This document shows, piece by piece, positions 33,728-42,156 of a stretch of DNA of 42,156 bases. Source of the stretch: Betaproteobacteria bacterium (lineage in GTDB: Bacteria > Pseudomonadota > Gammaproteobacteria > Burkholderiales > Burkholderiaceae_C); contig RFNL01000438.1 in NCBI GenBank assembly GCA_009927195.1, positions 1 through 42,156 of the forward strand, written 5' to 3'. A model generated the notes under the pieces. It ran no database searches. It saw only the letters and a list, made by a program, of their open reading frames with translations, and was not told the origin of the DNA. The position numbers and the translations under genes are program-made. How positions within the stretch are numbered: the stretch's first letter is position 1; each line of letters opens with the position of its first letter.

Positions 33728-34984
33728 ATGAAACTGTCTATTTTGATGTCCCTCATTTTTGCATTTGCACTCGTGCTCAACACCCTGGCCAAGTTGTGGC
33801 TGTTGAGCCGTCAAGTCAAACACGTCGCCCAGCACCGCGCGCAGGTGCCATCAGCATTTGCCAAAAGCATTGATTTACCCTCACATCAAAAAGCGGCCGA
33901 CTACACCTTGGCCAAGGCACGATTGGCTTGGTATGACCTGGCCTTGGATACCTTGCTGTTGCTGGCTTGGACCTTGATGGGCGGTTTGGCATGGCTTGAT
34001 CAACTTTTGCTGCAAGCAATGGGACCTGGTTTGTGGCAACAAATGGCATTGATAGCCAGCTTTATTGTGATCGGGGGGTTGATCAATTTACCCTTGTCTT
34101 GGTACCGAACCTTTGTGTTGGAACATCGGTTTGGCTTTAACCGAATGACTTTTTCCCTGTGGTGCAGCGACCTGATCAAAGTCGCTGCGATAGGTTCGCT
34201 GTTGGGCTTGCCCATCCTGGCACTGGTGTTGTGGTTGATGCAAGCGGGCGGTGATCAATGGTGGATATTCGCTTGGGCCTCGCTGAGCTTGTACCAATTG
34301 TTTGTGATGTGGATTGCACCCAACCTGATCATGCCCTTGTTCAATAAATTCACGCCACTGCAAGACCCGGCGCTGGAGGCGCGCGTAAGCGTCCTGATGC
34401 AGCGTGCAGGGTTTACCGCGAATGGGTTTTTTGTGATGGATGGCAGCCGCCGATCGGCACATTCCAATGCTTTTTTCACTGGCTTCGGATCCCACAAAAG
34501 AGTGGTTTTTTACGATACCTTGCTCAAACAACTGTCGTCTGACGAGATGGAAGCGGTATTTGCGCATGAGTTGGGCCACTTCAAACACAAGCACGTTGCC
34601 CAAATGATTGGGCTGCAAACCCTACAGAGTTTGCTCGGCTTTGCCCTGCTCGGTTGGCTCATTCAACAAACATGGTTTTTCACCGGACTGGGTGTTCAGC
34701 CGCACATGAGTGACTCCAACCAAGCACTGGCTTTGCTGTTGTTCCTCATGGTCTTGCCGGTGGCCATGTTTTTCCTTTCCCCACTGTCAGCCTTGCATTC
34801 GCGCCAGTGTGAGTTTCAAGCTGATTCTTATGCTGTCCAGCATTCAAGCGGTCCTCATTTGGCCAGCGCACTGCTGAAGTTATACCAAGACAATGCCACC
34901 ACGCTCACACCCGACCCTTGGTTTGTGGCGTTTTATCACTCACACCCGCCCGCTGCCCAGCGGTTGGCGCGCATGCCCACATGA
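33728..34984 (+). CDS. M48 family membrane zinc peptidase (Ste24-like)
   Basis: A 418-residue integral membrane metallopeptidase of the CAAX-protease/Ste24 branch. The zinc motif HELGH lies at about 279-283 (FAHELGHFKHKH) and the third ligand Glu in CEFQADSYAV at about 361. Hydrophobic segments occur at about 1-22, 70-90, 105-125, 150-175 and 185-205 and two more follow the zinc motif. Bacterial members are thought to act in membrane protein quality control. Its stop overlaps the rsgA start as ATGA. Confidence 0.93.
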   Translation: MKLSILMSLIFAFALVLNTLAKLWLLSRQVKHVAQHRAQVPSAFAKSIDLPSHQKAADYTLAKARLAWYDLALDTLLLLAWTLMGGLAWLDQLLLQAMGPGLWQQMALIASFIVIGGLINLPLSWYRTFVLEHRFGFNRMTFSLWCSDLIKVAAIGSLLGLPILALVLWLMQAGGDQWWIFAWASLSLYQLFVMWIAPNLIMPLFNKFTPLQDPALEARVSVLMQRAGFTANGFFVMDGSRRSAHSNAFFTGFGSHKRVVFYDTLLKQLSSDEMEAVFAHELGHFKHKHVAQMIGLQTLQSLLGFALLGWLIQQTWFFTGLGVQPHMSDSNQALALLLFLMVLPVAMFFLSPLSALHSRQCEFQADSYAVQHSSGPHLASALLKLYQDNATTLTPDPWFVAFYHSHPPAAQRLARMPT

Positions 34985-35865
34985 ATCAGACCGGCTTGGT
35001 GGTTGCCAGCCATGGCAGGCATTGCTGGGTTGAAAACGACTTGGGCGAAAGACGCATTTGCCACCATCGAGGGAAAAATAGTACTGCTGTGGTGGGAGAC
35101 CGGGTGCAATGGCTTCCCAGCCAAGATGAAGGCACCATTGAGTCGATCATCCCCAGGCGAAATTTACTTTACCGGCAAGACGAACTGCGCACCAAATCTT
35201 TTGCAGCCAATTTGGATCAGGTTTTGCTGCTGGTGGCGGCTGAACCTGAGTTTTCGCAAGACCAAATGGCCCGCGCACTCATCGCCTGCCATGCCCAAGG
35301 CATTGAGCCCATTGTGATGCTCAATAAGTGCGATTTATTGGAGGCTTTTGCCCTGGCTTGGGATCGGCTGCAACCGTACAGAGACATGGGCCAGAACATC
35401 TTGGCTGTGTCCTTGAGATCCGGGGTTGGCGTGGAAGAATTAAAAGTCCTTTTGAAAGGGAAAACCACCCTTGTCCTGGGACCATCGGGGGCAGGGAAAA
35501 GTTCACTGGTCAATCTATTGGTCCCCTCGGCACGCGCTGCAACCGGTGAAATTTCAAAAGCACTGCAAAGCGGTCGGCACACCACCACCAGCACCCACTG
35601 GTATTGGTTGGACGATGAGCGCCTGGGGGCATTGATCGACTCACCAGGTTTCCAAGAGTTTGGTTTGCACCACCTGGACCCCCGTGATTTGGCTGGTTTC
35701 ATGCCTGACTTGCGTGCCCATTTGGGTGAATGCAAGTTCTACAACTGCACCCATTTGCACGAGCCCGGCTGTGGGGTTCGTGGCGCATTGGAGCAAGGCC
35801 AGATCGAACCCAGCAGATACCAGATTTACCAACGCTTGTTTGACCAACTCAATGGCAAGCTTTGA
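34981..35865 (+). CDS. rsgA: Ribosome small subunit-dependent GTPase A
   Basis: A 294-residue circularly permuted GTPase for late 30S maturation. An N-terminal OB-fold (1-60) is followed by motifs in permuted order: G4 NKCD (115-118), G1 GPSGAGKS (167-174), a Thr-rich G2 (RHTTTSTH) and G3 DSPG (about 222). The C-terminal zinc finger is visible as CKFYNCTHLHEPGC. The frame opens 21 codons earlier, but ATG 34981 overlaps the M48 stop as ATGA and gives the usual N-terminus. It converges on the CobD-like gene with a 28-base gap. Confidence 0.96.
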   Translation: MNQTGLVVASHGRHCWVENDLGERRICHHRGKNSTAVVGDRVQWLPSQDEGTIESIIPRRNLLYRQDELRTKSFAANLDQVLLLVAAEPEFSQDQMARALIACHAQGIEPIVMLNKCDLLEAFALAWDRLQPYRDMGQNILAVSLRSGVGVEELKVLLKGKTTLVLGPSGAGKSSLVNLLVPSARAATGEISKALQSGRHTTTSTHWYWLDDERLGALIDSPGFQEFGLHHLDPRDLAGFMPDLRAHLGECKFYNCTHLHEPGCGVRGALEQGQIEPSRYQIYQRLFDQLNGKL

Positions 35866-35893
35866 ATCGGCGCGTCGCCACTGGTAAAAAAAC

Positions 35894-36874
35894 TCAACCC
35901 AGCAATCGGGCCAAACTGAGCAAGCACAACAAAACCAACCAGAGCACCACGGTGCGCCAAACCAAGCCCACCAAACTGCGTAAATGACCCAATTCCGGCT
36001 CACGCCCGGGCCAGCTTTCGCTGGCAGAGGGCTGCAGATCTTCAACCAGCACATCAGTTTTACCCGCCAGTTGCTCGCCACCCAACTGCACATTGAGAGC
36101 GCCAGCAGTGGCAGCGATCAGCGTGCCTTCATTGTCATGCGGGTTCGAAGCCGCAAATTGACGCCAACAGTCAATGGCCTCTTCAAAGTTACCCACCACA
36201 GCAAAAAATAATGCAGTCACTCTGGCTGGAATCCAATCGATCACATGCCATGCGCGCTGGGTCACCGCAAACAATGCCACGCTGACCCCTTGCAGCACAT
36301 CGCTGGGACTGGCCGTCCTTAGGGGTTTGATGGCCCCAGCATATTGGCTCATGCGGTACAGCACTGCACCTGCCGGCCCCAAACCCAAAGCAGCTCCCAA
36401 AGAAAACCAGACCAGCACACCAAAAACATGGCGATGAGCAGCAATCACTGCATGTTCAATCACGTGTCTGAACATTTCACTGCGGGGTAAATCCATGGCA
36501 TCCACCTGATGCCAATCGGCAAACAATTGGCGTGCAAGCACCTCGTCACCCGCTTCTAAGGCCACACGGATATCTGTGAAATGATGGCTAAATTGCCTAA
36601 AGCCCAAGGTCACATAAAGAACGACCATGCTCCACAACACCGCCAATGGCCATCCGAGCGACCACATCAACAGGCCGTAAATCAACCAGGCCGTGAAGCT
36701 GGGCAACCCCACAGCCAAGGACCAAATCAACCAGGCCCGCTGATCTTGCCCCACATCCAGCCATCGACACACCCAAGCGATCCAAGCGCGCAAACCCGTT
36801 TGCACCCAGCCTTTTTCCGACAAGGGTCGCACTTGCTCCAATATCAATGCAAACATCAGCGCGATGAAACTCAT
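35894..36874 (-). CDS. CobD/CbiB-family membrane protein
   Basis: A 326-residue protein with several membrane segments (about 48-70, 75-95, 150-175, 285-325) that resembles the CobD/CbiB-like family (FALILEQVRPL at the N-terminus, WIPARVTALFFAVVG in the middle). CbiB attaches aminopropanol to the corrin ring, but no cobalamin genes are nearby, and in Burkholderiales a homologue is found in this same neighbourhood. A B12 role should not be assumed. It is followed on the same strand, in reverse order, by the NUDIX gene, with a 42-base gap. Confidence 0.8.
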   Translation of the reverse strand: MSFIALMFALILEQVRPLSEKGWVQTGLRAWIAWVCRWLDVGQDQRAWLIWSLAVGLPSFTAWLIYGLLMWSLGWPLAVLWSMVVLYVTLGFRQFSHHFTDIRVALEAGDEVLARQLFADWHQVDAMDLPRSEMFRHVIEHAVIAAHRHVFGVLVWFSLGAALGLGPAGAVLYRMSQYAGAIKPLRTASPSDVLQGVSVALFAVTQRAWHVIDWIPARVTALFFAVVGNFEEAIDCWRQFAASNPHDNEGTLIAATAGALNVQLGGEQLAGKTDVLVEDLQPSASESWPGREPELGHLRSLVGLVWRTVVLWLVLLCLLSLARLLG

Positions 36875-36916
36875 GTGACCATCATAGCGGTGAGTTTGGC
36901 CAATGAAAGTCAGGGT

Positions 36917-37618
36917 CTAGGCAGCGGAAAGGAATCGATAAAAATTTCTCAACATTCCCGCCGTGGCACCCCAAATAAAGTGCTCTTGATGCCCATGTCG
37001 ATACAGCATGGAAAACCACTCACGCCGCACACCCTCAGCCTCGTGGGCATGTCGACGATGGTGGGCCGGGTTCATCAAAAAAGTCAATGGAACCTCGAAG
37101 ACTTCATCCACCTCCTTGGGATTGGGGACAGGGGTGAATCGGGGATTCACCAAGCCCACGACCGGTGTGATGACGAATGCAGAGCCGGTGGTATAGACCG
37201 GCAACTCACCCAACACCTCTACCTGTTGGGGATTTAAACCCACCTCCTCGTGGGCCTCGCGCAATGCGGTGTGGCGAAAGTCACAGTCTTCTGGGTCTAC
37301 TTTGCCGCCAGGGAATGCCACTTGGCCAGAATGGGTCGACATGTGGGCGGTGCGCCTGGTCAACAACACCATGGGTTGTTCGCGCATCACCAAGCCCAGC
37401 AAAACAGCAGCGCGCGAAACAGGCCTGTCCATATAGGCCCTCTCTTGGACCAATTCTGGTTTCCACACCGGGGGTGATTGGAAGCGGTCCTTTAACGCCC
37501 ATTCATGCATCCGATCCATTGGCACCGCCGGCAAGTGATCGTCGACCGATAAAACAGGGACTTTTTGGGGATCGAAACCAACCCGCTTTGACAATGGCGA
37601 GATCATGGCAGAACCCAT
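36917..37618 (-). CDS. CoA pyrophosphatase (NUDIX hydrolase)
   Basis: A 233-residue NUDIX hydrolase. The Nudix box is at about 105-127 (GKVDPE to REAHEEVG), and the upstream LTRRTAHMSTHSGQVAFPGG is the extra motif of the CoA-pyrophosphatase group, which splits CoA to 3',5'-ADP and phosphopantetheine. ATG 37618 is chosen over an upstream TTG and over ATG 37606. A T-run on the minus strand immediately precedes it. It lies between rplS and the CobD-like gene, the order common in Burkholderiales. Confidence 0.9.
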   Translation of the reverse strand: MGSAMISPLSKRVGFDPQKVPVLSVDDHLPAVPMDRMHEWALKDRFQSPPVWKPELVQERAYMDRPVSRAAVLLGLVMREQPMVLLTRRTAHMSTHSGQVAFPGGKVDPEDCDFRHTALREAHEEVGLNPQQVEVLGELPVYTTGSAFVITPVVGLVNPRFTPVPNPKEVDEVFEVPLTFLMNPAHHRRHAHEAEGVRREWFSMLYRHGHQEHFIWGATAGMLRNFYRFLSAA

Positions 37619-37619
37619 G

Positions 37620-37664
37620 AAAAAAACCACCCTGTTGTCATCAAGCAAAGGGCGGTTGATGACA
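37620..37664 (-). terminator. Hairpin plus T-run after rplS
   Basis: On the minus strand a 9-bp stem (37656-37664 with 37636-37644, 11-base loop) follows the rplS stop and is followed nine bases later by a run of seven T at 37620-37626. The gap between stem and T-run is longer than ideal, so termination may be partial. Confidence 0.4.
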
Positions 37665-37678
37665 CCTCGGTTCGCACT

Positions 37679-38056
37679 TTAAGCGCTGGGTGCTGCGGCC
37701 TTGTGAACGAGTTTTTCTTTGATGCGGGCCGACTTGCCGCTGCGTTCACGCAAGTAGTAGAGTTTGGCGCGTCGGACATCACCTCGGCGTTTGACTTCAA
37801 TGCTGGCAATCAATGGGCTGTAGGTTTGAAAGGTTCGCTCTACACCTTCGCCGCTGGAGATTTTGCGCACGGTAAAGCCACTGTTAAGGCCACGATTGCG
37901 TTTTGCAATCACAACGCCCTCATAAGCCTGCACCCGTTTGCGACTGCCTTCCACCACATTGACGCTGACAACCACAGTATCGCCAGGGGAGAAATCCGGT
38001 ATTTTTTTACCGAGACGAGCAATTTCTTCTTGCTCCAGGATTTGAATCAGATTCAT
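37679..38056 (-). CDS. rplS: 50S ribosomal protein L19
   Basis: A 125-residue L19 (MNLIQILEQEEI, PGDTVVVSVNVVEG, QAYEGVVIAKRNRG, RGDVRRAKLYYLRER), at the 30S-50S interface. ATG 38056 follows AGAGG; a longer frame has no support. Last gene of the rpsP-rimM-trmD-rplS operon, 122 bases after trmD. Confidence 0.98.
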   Translation of the reverse strand: MNLIQILEQEEIARLGKKIPDFSPGDTVVVSVNVVEGSRKRVQAYEGVVIAKRNRGLNSGFTVRKISSGEGVERTFQTYSPLIASIEVKRRGDVRRAKLYYLRERSGKSARIKEKLVHKAAAPSA

Positions 38057-38178
38057 AAAAACCTCTGTCGATCTTGGTTGCGCTGCACTGGGGGCCTCCA
38101 TGCAATGAGAACAAGGTCTGCAAAGTGGAAGCGGCCAACCAGAGGATCGAAAAGCCTCATATTCTAACCAAAAATTTC

Positions 38179-38952
38179 TCAGTTCGGTTGGATCGGCACC
38201 AATTTCAACAGATCGGCTTCATCTTGAGGGGACAATTGCTGGGCGGTGCGGGCGGCCACAACCAAATCGGGGCGATATCGTTGGGAAAGAGCCAAGCTTT
38301 GCGCCCGCCTCCAAGCTTGTATGTGAGCGTGGTTCCCTGATAACAACGCCTTGGGAACGGGGTCCCCCTGCCACACTTCGGGCCGTGTGTAGTGAGGAAA
38401 ATCCAACAAACCATTCATGCTGGGATTGAAACTTTCGCTGACATGGCTGTCCGGGTCCTGGAGAACGCCAGGCATCAGTCGGGCAATGGCATCCAACAAA
38501 GCCATGGCCGGAATTTCTCCGCCAGACAACACAAAATCGCCCAGACTGATTTGGGCATCCACATGGGCATCGATGAAGCGCTGGTCAATGCCTTCGTAAC
38601 GCCCGCAAAGCAACACGGCGCCGCCGGTCAACTGCGACCAAGCCTTCACCCGTTCGTGGTTCAAGGCTTCTCCCAAGGGAGAGAAATACAGCAAAGGTGC
38701 CTGTTTGCGGTCTTGTTGACGGTGTGCACGTATGGCGCTCAAACACTGCCACAGGGGTTCGGCCAGCATGACCATGCCCGGACCGCCTCCGAAAGGCCTG
38801 TCGTCCACGCGGCGGTAGTTGCCACCAGCGTATTCACGTGGGTTCCATAAATGAACCTGCAAGAGACCACCGTCAAATGCACGTCGGATAACCCCCGACG
38901 CCATGAATGCCCTCAACAACTCTGGGAACAAGGTGATGATGTCAAACCGCAT
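38179..38952 (-). CDS. trmD: tRNA (guanine-N1)-methyltransferase
   Basis: A 257-residue TrmD, which methylates G37 of tRNAs with SAM and so prevents frameshifting. The N-terminus MRFDIITLFPELL, DDRPFGGGPGMVML, LLCGRYEGIDQRF and SLGDFVLSGGE, which form the trefoil-knot SAM site, are all intact. ATG 38952 is used in place of a frame extension into rimM. It follows rimM by 14 bases. Confidence 0.98.
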   Translation of the reverse strand: MRFDIITLFPELLRAFMASGVIRRAFDGGLLQVHLWNPREYAGGNYRRVDDRPFGGGPGMVMLAEPLWQCLSAIRAHRQQDRKQAPLLYFSPLGEALNHERVKAWSQLTGGAVLLCGRYEGIDQRFIDAHVDAQISLGDFVLSGGEIPAMALLDAIARLMPGVLQDPDSHVSESFNPSMNGLLDFPHYTRPEVWQGDPVPKALLSGNHAHIQAWRRAQSLALSQRYRPDLVVAARTAQQLSPQDEADLLKLVPIQPN

Positions 38953-38966
38953 GGTGTGAAAAGCTT

Positions 38967-39530
38967 TCAGTAATCGGCCTGCCAATCCACATGGATGACA
39001 CCGTCATCCAAGTCCACCTTATCGATGTAAATGCCCACAAAAGGGATCATGCGTTCCACGATTTCCCCGCCCTGATCAGACTTGAGTACCAACACAGTTT
39101 GGGCACCGGTGGCCAATAAGTCACAAACCCTGCCCAGCAGGTCACCCTGCCGATTGATGGCTTTGAGGCCCAGTAAATCCACCCAGTAATACTCGTCTGC
39201 AGCGGCGCTTGGAAAGCTAGATCGCGGTACAAAAATGCGTGCGGACTTCATAGTCTCCGCCTGATTGCGATCGCTCATTTCATGCAAACAAGCAATCACA
39301 GCGCCCGAATGCTCACGGGCTTGTTGAACCCGCACCAGACAAGCGCCCGCAAAATTTTTTGGACCGCTCTCGGGTGGCACCAAATACCATCGTTTGGCCG
39401 AAAAAAGGGCTTGAGGGTCGGGGCTGAATGCTTGGACTTTGATCCAACCTTTGACACCCCAGGCATCAACGACCTTGCCCACCTCTACGGCATCTGCGGG
39501 CAATGTCGCAGGCTCCAGCCAGGGCGTCAT
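38967..39530 (-). CDS. rimM: 16S rRNA processing protein RimM
   Basis: A 187-residue RimM, which helps assemble the 30S head by binding S19. VEVGKVVDAWGVKGWIKVQ opens the RimM domain; a PRC-barrel-like region (EYYWVDLLGLKA, IPFVGIYIDKVDL) follows. ATG 39530 is preceded by AAGG; a GTG lies just upstream. Second gene of the rpsP operon. Confidence 0.96.
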   Translation of the reverse strand: MTPWLEPATLPADAVEVGKVVDAWGVKGWIKVQAFSPDPQALFSAKRWYLVPPESGPKNFAGACLVRVQQAREHSGAVIACLHEMSDRNQAETMKSARIFVPRSSFPSAAADEYYWVDLLGLKAINRQGDLLGRVCDLLATGAQTVLVLKSDQGGEIVERMIPFVGIYIDKVDLDDGVIHVDWQADY

Positions 39531-39572
39531 CACAAGGCCTTGGCAGTCTGGCTCGGCGGCAAATGCCGCTCA

Positions 39573-39824
39573 TCAATCAGCTTTTTGGCCAGATTGTTTG
39601 ACCAAGCGATCAACCGTGGGAGAAGTTTGAGCACCCACACTCTTCCAGTAGGTCAGGCGATCCATCGCAATGCGCAATGCTTCTTCGCCGCCCTTGGCAA
39701 TCGGGTTATAAAAACCGATGCGCTCAATGAAACTGCCGTCGCGACGCACGCGCTTGTCAGCCACAACGATATTGAAAAAAGGACGGGCTTTTGCCCCGCC
39801 TCGGGAAAGTCGGATGACAACCAT
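39573..39824 (-). CDS. rpsP: 30S ribosomal protein S16
   Basis: An 83-residue S16 (MVVIRLSRGGAKARPFFNIV, DGSFIERIGFYNP). AAGGA lies seven bases before the ATG. First gene of rpsP-rimM-trmD-rplS. Confidence 0.98.
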   Translation of the reverse strand: MVVIRLSRGGAKARPFFNIVVADKRVRRDGSFIERIGFYNPIAKGGEEALRIAMDRLTYWKSVGAQTSPTVDRLVKQSGQKAD

Positions 39825-39909
39825 GGTTTATCCTTCGGGTGGTGGAATTTCTCCAGCGTTTGAGACACGCAACTAGGCCACCCGGCCAGCGACACGCTGA
39901 AAACCAATT

Positions 39910-39915
39910 ATTATA
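39910..39915 (-). promoter_or_regulatory. Consensus -10 box for the rpsP operon
   Basis: TATAAT occurs on the minus strand 85 bases before the rpsP ATG. No good -35 is seen 17 bases upstream, so the promoter is only partly supported. The same A+T-rich gap lies before the divergent GNAT gene. Confidence 0.45.
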
Positions 39916-39926
39916 TCACCTTACCC

Positions 39927-40463
39927 ATGACCCCCCTGATTCGCCACTGCTTGGACACAGATGTACCAGCGATCACCGCCATCTATGGCCACCATGTACT
40001 ACACGGCACAGGCAGTTTTGAAATCATCCCACCCACCACCCAAGAAATGGCTGATCGCCGGCAAGCCGTACTGGACAACGACCTGCCCTATTTGATTGCC
40101 GAAATCAATGGGCAAACCGTGGGCTATGCCTACGCAAATCTGTTCAGACCACGTTTGGCTTACCGCCATACCCTGGAAAACTCCGTCTATGTGCATCACC
40201 AAATGGGCCGCCAAGGCCTGGCCCGGGCATTGATGGCAGAACTGATGTCGCACTGTGAACAAATGGGCGGCCGACAGATGATTGCCTTGATTGGCGACTC
40301 CAACAATGCGAGCTCTATTGGTCTGCACCTTGCCTTGGGATTTCAACACGCAGGCTTGATGCGCTCCAGCGGTTGGAAGCATGGGCGCTGGCTGGACACT
40401 GTATTGATGCAACGCAGATTGGGGCCTGGAGATGCCACCACGCCAACTATCATTGGGCAATGA
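39927..40463 (+). CDS. GNAT-family N-acetyltransferase (phosphinothricin acetyltransferase-like)
   Basis: A 178-residue acetyltransferase. The acetyl-CoA motif is MGRQGLARALM (about 91-101); the N-terminal RHCLDTDVPAITAIY and C-terminal GLHLALGFQHAG match the phosphinothricin/methionine sulfone acetyltransferase branch. These enzymes acetylate amino-group substrates; whether it gives resistance to anything is unknown. Its stop overlaps the TM2 gene as ATGA. Divergent from rpsP. Confidence 0.9.
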   Translation: MTPLIRHCLDTDVPAITAIYGHHVLHGTGSFEIIPPTTQEMADRRQAVLDNDLPYLIAEINGQTVGYAYANLFRPRLAYRHTLENSVYVHHQMGRQGLARALMAELMSHCEQMGGRQMIALIGDSNNASSIGLHLALGFQHAGLMRSSGWKHGRWLDTVLMQRRLGPGDATTPTIIGQ

Positions 40464-40906
40464 AAAACAAAACGATTGCGGCTTGGTTGGCTTTTTTGGG
40501 CGGCCCCATTGGCTTGCACCGCTTTTATTTGTTTGGCTGGGACGATACTTTGGGTTGGTTATTGCCCATCCCAACGGCCCTGGGCATGTATGGGGTATCC
40601 CGTGCGCAAGATTTCGGCGTCGATGATGTCACCAGTTGGTGGTTGGTTTTGCCTTTGGGATTCAATGTGGCGGCTTGCGCCCTCAACGCCATTGTTTATG
40701 CCTTGATGGATTGCCAAAAATGGAATCAGCGCTTCAATCCTGATGAAGATGCCTTGTGCGCAGCTGGCAATACCAATTGGCTCACAATTGGGGCCATGGT
40801 GCTGAGCCTGCTGGTGGGATCAACCGCCTTGTTGTCGAGCTTGGCTTACGGATTTCAGCGCTATTTCGAATATCAATTGGAAGAGGCGCAAAAAATATCG
40901 CAATGA
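40460..40906 (+). CDS. TM2-domain membrane protein
   Basis: A 148-residue membrane protein. Residues 1-60 match the TM2 domain: KTIAAWLAFLGGPIGLHRFYL, then an aromatic GWLLPIPTALG. Two further hydrophobic segments (about 60-80 and 107-130) follow. ATG 40460 overlaps the GNAT stop; a longer frame lies within that gene. The domain has no established reaction. It converges on folK with a 23-base gap. Confidence 0.85.
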   Translation: MKNKTIAAWLAFLGGPIGLHRFYLFGWDDTLGWLLPIPTALGMYGVSRAQDFGVDDVTSWWLVLPLGFNVAACALNAIVYALMDCQKWNQRFNPDEDALCAAGNTNWLTIGAMVLSLLVGSTALLSSLAYGFQRYFEYQLEEAQKISQ

Positions 40907-40929
40907 TTTTTTGATCAGCCCAATCACCG

Positions 40930-41442
40930 TCAAGTGCAGATAAATGGCGCTTGCACTTCAGTCGGCTGCTCCAAGACCGATATACCTTGGCCTTCAAGCT
41001 TTTTCCAGTCCAAATTTTCCACCAACTCAGGTGCCAAATCTGCCAAAGGCTTGAGCACAAAAGCCCGCTCGGACCAGCGGGGATGGGGCACCACCAGGGA
41101 TGGGCTTGAAATGGTCGAATGCCCAAAAAAAATCAAATCCAAATCCAATGTTCTGGGTGCATGGCGGTAAGGCCGCTGGCGGCCTGCGGCACGCTCAATC
41201 TCTTGCATCAGAGACAGTAATTCAGGGGCGGTCAGCAAGGTGGTGATTTCCACCACCGCATTGACAAAATCAGGACCTGTCGCTTGCCATGGGGCAGAGA
41301 CATAAAAGCGTGAGGATTTAAATCCTTTGATTTTGGGAAAAGTCTGCAAAGCCTTGCAGGCTGATTGAAGTTGCGCCAGCGGTTCGCCCACATTGGCACC
41401 CAAGCCAATAAAAGCCTTGACCCAATCACGCCCTTGGTCCAC
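40930..41442 (-). CDS. folK: 2-amino-4-hydroxy-6-hydroxymethyldihydropteridine pyrophosphokinase
   Basis: A 170-residue HPPK, which transfers pyrophosphate from ATP to the pterin in folate synthesis. AFIGLGANVGEP and the signature RTLDLDLIFFG with PHPRW are clear. The start at 41442 is GTG with no ATG in frame nearby. It begins eight bases after the pcnB stop, the common pcnB-folK pairing. Confidence 0.95.
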   Translation of the reverse strand: MDQGRDWVKAFIGLGANVGEPLAQLQSACKALQTFPKIKGFKSSRFYVSAPWQATGPDFVNAVVEITTLLTAPELLSLMQEIERAAGRQRPYRHAPRTLDLDLIFFGHSTISSPSLVVPHPRWSERAFVLKPLADLAPELVENLDWKKLEGQGISVLEQPTEVQAPFICT

Positions 41443-41450
41443 TTTAGAAC

Positions 41451-42156
41451 TCAGATACTGCCCGGCGCAGCATCCGTATCGCCCCGACGCCGATGCCGAC
41501 GGCGCCTCTTTTTGGGCATATCCAGCCCCGCTGCCTCATCGACGCTTGGCGCAGCGTCAGCGCGGGCATGGGCACGGGAGACGCGACCTGTGCGCTGAGA
41601 CCGCGTACTGGCCGTGCGCAACTGCGTCAGCAAATCTTCCCGGCCCAGTTCATCGGCCAAGCTGAAGGTTTGCCACCAATCGGCCAACGCCAAATCGACT
41701 TCACCCACATCGGCCCGCAAACGCATGAAGTCAAATCCCGCCCGAAACCTAACCTGTTCAACCAGGGTATGAGGAGCGCTGCCGGTGCGCTTTTCAAAGC
41801 GGGGTTGCATCATCCAAATTTCACGCATATCTGCCGCAAGTTTGCCGCGGCCAGACACATCACCGATGCGCGCATCAAACACCTCATCAATGGCTTGTTG
41901 CAAAGCCGGAAACGGCGGCGAATGCTCGCACAAGCGCATCCAGGCTTGGTGCACATCCGACCAAAGCACGCAAGCCAACAAGAAACTGGGCGCAACGGGC
42001 TTGCCTTCGCCCACACGGCGATCGGTATCGGACAAGGCGGCTTTCACAAAGGGGGCGTCGGCACGTTCGACCACCATATCCAGCAAAGGATAAATGCCTT
42101 TTTGCAAGCCCACCGTTTTTAGCTGTTCAATGCTGGCCATGGAATGCCCTGTCTGT
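41451..42156 (-). CDS. pcnB: Poly(A) polymerase I, C-terminal part (5' end outside window)
   Basis: The last 235 codons of PcnB, which adds poly(A) to RNA 3' ends and so promotes decay. IYPLLDMVVER, GKPVAPSFLLACVLWSD, ADMREIWMMQPRFEKR and VRFRAGFDFMRLRA belong to its C-terminal region, and the end is a basic RNA-binding tail (KKRRRRHRRR). The frame stays open to the window edge, with TGHS before the internal ATG, so the true start and the catalytic nucleotidyltransferase domain are outside. Confidence 0.92.
   Translation of the reverse strand, partial: QTGHSMASIEQLKTVGLQKGIYPLLDMVVERADAPFVKAALSDTDRRVGEGKPVAPSFLLACVLWSDVHQAWMRLCEHSPPFPALQQAIDEVFDARIGDVSGRGKLAADMREIWMMQPRFEKRTGSAPHTLVEQVRFRAGFDFMRLRADVGEVDLALADWWQTFSLADELGREDLLTQLRTASTRSQRTGRVSRAHARADAAPSVDEAAGLDMPKKRRRRHRRRGDTDAAPGSI

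Overview
The window looks like a chromosomal segment of a betaproteobacterium, order Burkholderiales, probably Comamonadaceae. The reasons are protein-level resemblance and gene order: rpsP-rimM-trmD-rplS followed by a CoA-pyrophosphatase NUDIX gene, a CobD/CbiB-family membrane protein, rsgA, an M48 peptidase and orn, plus pcnB-folK at the right edge. Genus cannot be fixed from the sequence alone. I saw no phage genes, transposases, rRNA or CRISPR array.

Left edge to 6.2 kb (minus strand) is catabolic. One operon holds a PhyH/EctD-like Fe(II)/2-oxoglutarate dioxygenase, a Rossmann-SAF 'homoserine dehydrogenase-like' oxidoreductase, and a Rieske ring-hydroxylating oxygenase alpha subunit cut by the window edge. 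Upstream and on the same strand are an Old Yellow Enzyme-type oxidoreductase and an aromatic acyl-CoA ligase. The roughly 300-bp gap between the two groups carries repeated TCGACA/TGTCGA half-sites, which suggests local regulation. From 6.4 to 16.4 kb lie a small DUF333-like lipoprotein gene, the complete recC-recB-recD operon for exodeoxyribonuclease V with 4-base overlaps, and a small exported protein.

16.4-23.1 kb is a regulated uptake and degradation unit. A leftward operon (GntR/FCD regulator, EthD-like protein, NAD-dependent epimerase; all overlaps 4 bases) diverges from a rightward one (fumarylacetoacetate-hydrolase-family protein, TRAP transporter DctP-DctQ-DctM, SDR). A perfect 12-bp palindrome sits exactly in the spacer of a good sigma-70-like promoter between them. 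The substrate is probably a small organic or sugar acid; this is inference.

23.3-31.1 kb is a mixed accessory stretch. It has a DUF1003 membrane protein, an exported protein made of two near-identical 40-residue cysteine modules, a ThDP-dependent decarboxylase/synthase-like gene broken by one frameshift and coupled to a NIPSNAP gene, a 599-bp stretch without a gene, and a 672-residue protein with duplicated TerB-like helical units, a long disordered region and a C-terminal Cys/His cluster. An exported M14 metallopeptidase and a tRNA-Ala(CGC) follow.

31.1-42.2 kb is housekeeping: a DEAD-box RNA helicase, orn, M48 peptidase, rsgA, the CobD-like protein, CoA pyrophosphatase, the rpsP operon, a GNAT/TM2 pair, folK, and pcnB cut by the right edge. 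The least explained items are the Cys-tailed TerB-like protein, the duplicated cysteine-module protein, and the PhyH/SAF/Rieske operon.
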